From Acidobacteriota bacterium (GTDB taxonomy: Bacteria; Acidobacteriota; Terriglobia; Terriglobales; Acidobacteriaceae): a stretch of DNA of 5,801 nucleotides. Positions within the stretch are counted from its first letter, which is position 1. Every line of letters begins with the position of its first letter. The DNA lies in assembly GCA_021841795.1 (NCBI GenBank), contig JAKCDN010000213.1:1-5801 (forward strand). The letters are read 5' to 3'. The translations under genes and the position numbers were made by a program. The notes beneath the pieces are model-generated. The model ran no database searches, was not told the DNA's origin, and saw only the letters and a program-made list of their open reading frames with translations. Below, piece after piece: positions 5,481-5,801 of this stretch.

Positions 5481-5801
5481 CTCCCGCGCCGATCGCCCGC
5501 CTGGCCGCGGATCTTTCACGCCCGGCGCAGCTTTGGCGTTCGATCTCTCGATGAGGTCTGACCATATACGATCAATCGCTCCCGCTTCGCACCCGCCCTT
5601 TCGCGCTTGTCCGCCCGCGCAGCCGCCGTCGCGTATCCGCCGCGCCGGGGCAGGGAAGCGTCGCCGCTTCCCGGCCGGCCGCCTGGACGCAACTGAAAAA
5701 CCTCGATATTCCGGTGATATTCACAGAAATCCGACCTTCCATCGGATCGTTTCGGCAGCCGATACTGCGCGCCCTGCCCCCGGCATCGCCCGCGCAACTC
5801 C
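5481..5801. other. Region downstream of the M48-like gene; no gene recognised
   Basis: No recognisable protein or RNA gene was found. Two plus-strand frames remain open to the right edge: one from ATG 5551, rich in Pro, Arg and Ala, and one without an early start codon (open from 5555) that reads LKNLDIPVIFTEIRPSIGSF near 5693-5752. A minus-strand frame ending at 5516 is rich in Arg and Gly and resembles nothing known. The stretch is C-rich to about 5650 and then contains a strong hairpin. About 5690-5750 is AT-richer, with a GATATTC direct repeat (5705-5711 and 5716-5722) and a small dyad, ATCCGA/TCGGAT (5729-5747). It could be the promoter region of a gene to the right. Confidence 0.45.
5653..5672. 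repeat. Perfect 8-bp hairpin with tetraloop, about 170 bases past the M48-like gene
   Basis: GGGAAGCG and CGCTTCCC form a perfect 8-bp stem around TCGC. After one mismatch, three more outer pairs form. On the minus strand the loop reads GCGA, a GNRA tetraloop. Neither strand has a T-tract after the stem, so a standard intrinsic terminator is not supported. A 3'-end stabilising structure or a dispersed palindromic repeat is possible. Confidence 0.4.

Noticed and set aside
4284..5519. 411-codon minus-strand reading frame opposite the propeller region
   Set aside because: Same shadow effect: Glu/Gly-rich translation without recognisable domains.

Overview
The window is high-GC bacterial DNA with four genes that can be supported. 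On the minus strand, reading leftwards, are a mogA-type molybdopterin adenylyltransferase gene (685-1164) and the N-terminal part of a LacI-family repressor gene cut by the left edge (1-519). On the plus strand, reading rightwards, are a nitronate monooxygenase-family flavoprotein gene (about 1334-2410) and a 934-residue exported protein gene (2676-5480). GC-rich third positions, weak or absent Shine-Dalgarno sequences and an exported M48-like/beta-propeller protein would fit Acidobacteriota (Acidobacteriaceae-like). That placement is inference from style, not from a marker gene.

Layout: 1-519 LacI repressor fragment (-); 520-684 short gap without a recognised gene; 685-1164 mogA (-); 1165-1333 divergent intergenic region; 1334-2410 nitronate monooxygenase (+); 2411-2675 C-rich spacer ending in two strong dyad symmetries; 2676-5480 the large exported protein (+); 5481-5801 a stretch with no recognisable gene but with a strong hairpin. 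No tRNA, rRNA, CRISPR array or insertion sequence was seen.

The genes do not form an evident pathway. mogA serves molybdenum cofactor synthesis, the monooxygenase detoxifies nitronates or related compounds, and the LacI protein probably controls a sugar locus to the left of the window.

The most interesting element is the 934-residue protein. Its N-terminal part follows the M48 metallopeptidase plan closely (AFSLAGG strand motif, ELLAD third-ligand motif). However, the zinc-binding HExxH is replaced by QEIGR, so both histidines are lost while the catalytic glutamate and the third zinc-ligand glutamate remain. It is fused to a long WD40/PD40-type beta-propeller region. It therefore looks like a secreted pseudo-metallopeptidase with a propeller scaffold. 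Directly upstream are a 16-bp perfect palindrome and a 7-3-7 inverted repeat that overlap the best -35/-10 candidate, which suggests dedicated regulation. The other three genes carry a TANNNT hexamer 6-9 bases before the start codon and no Shine-Dalgarno sequence, which suggests leaderless transcripts.
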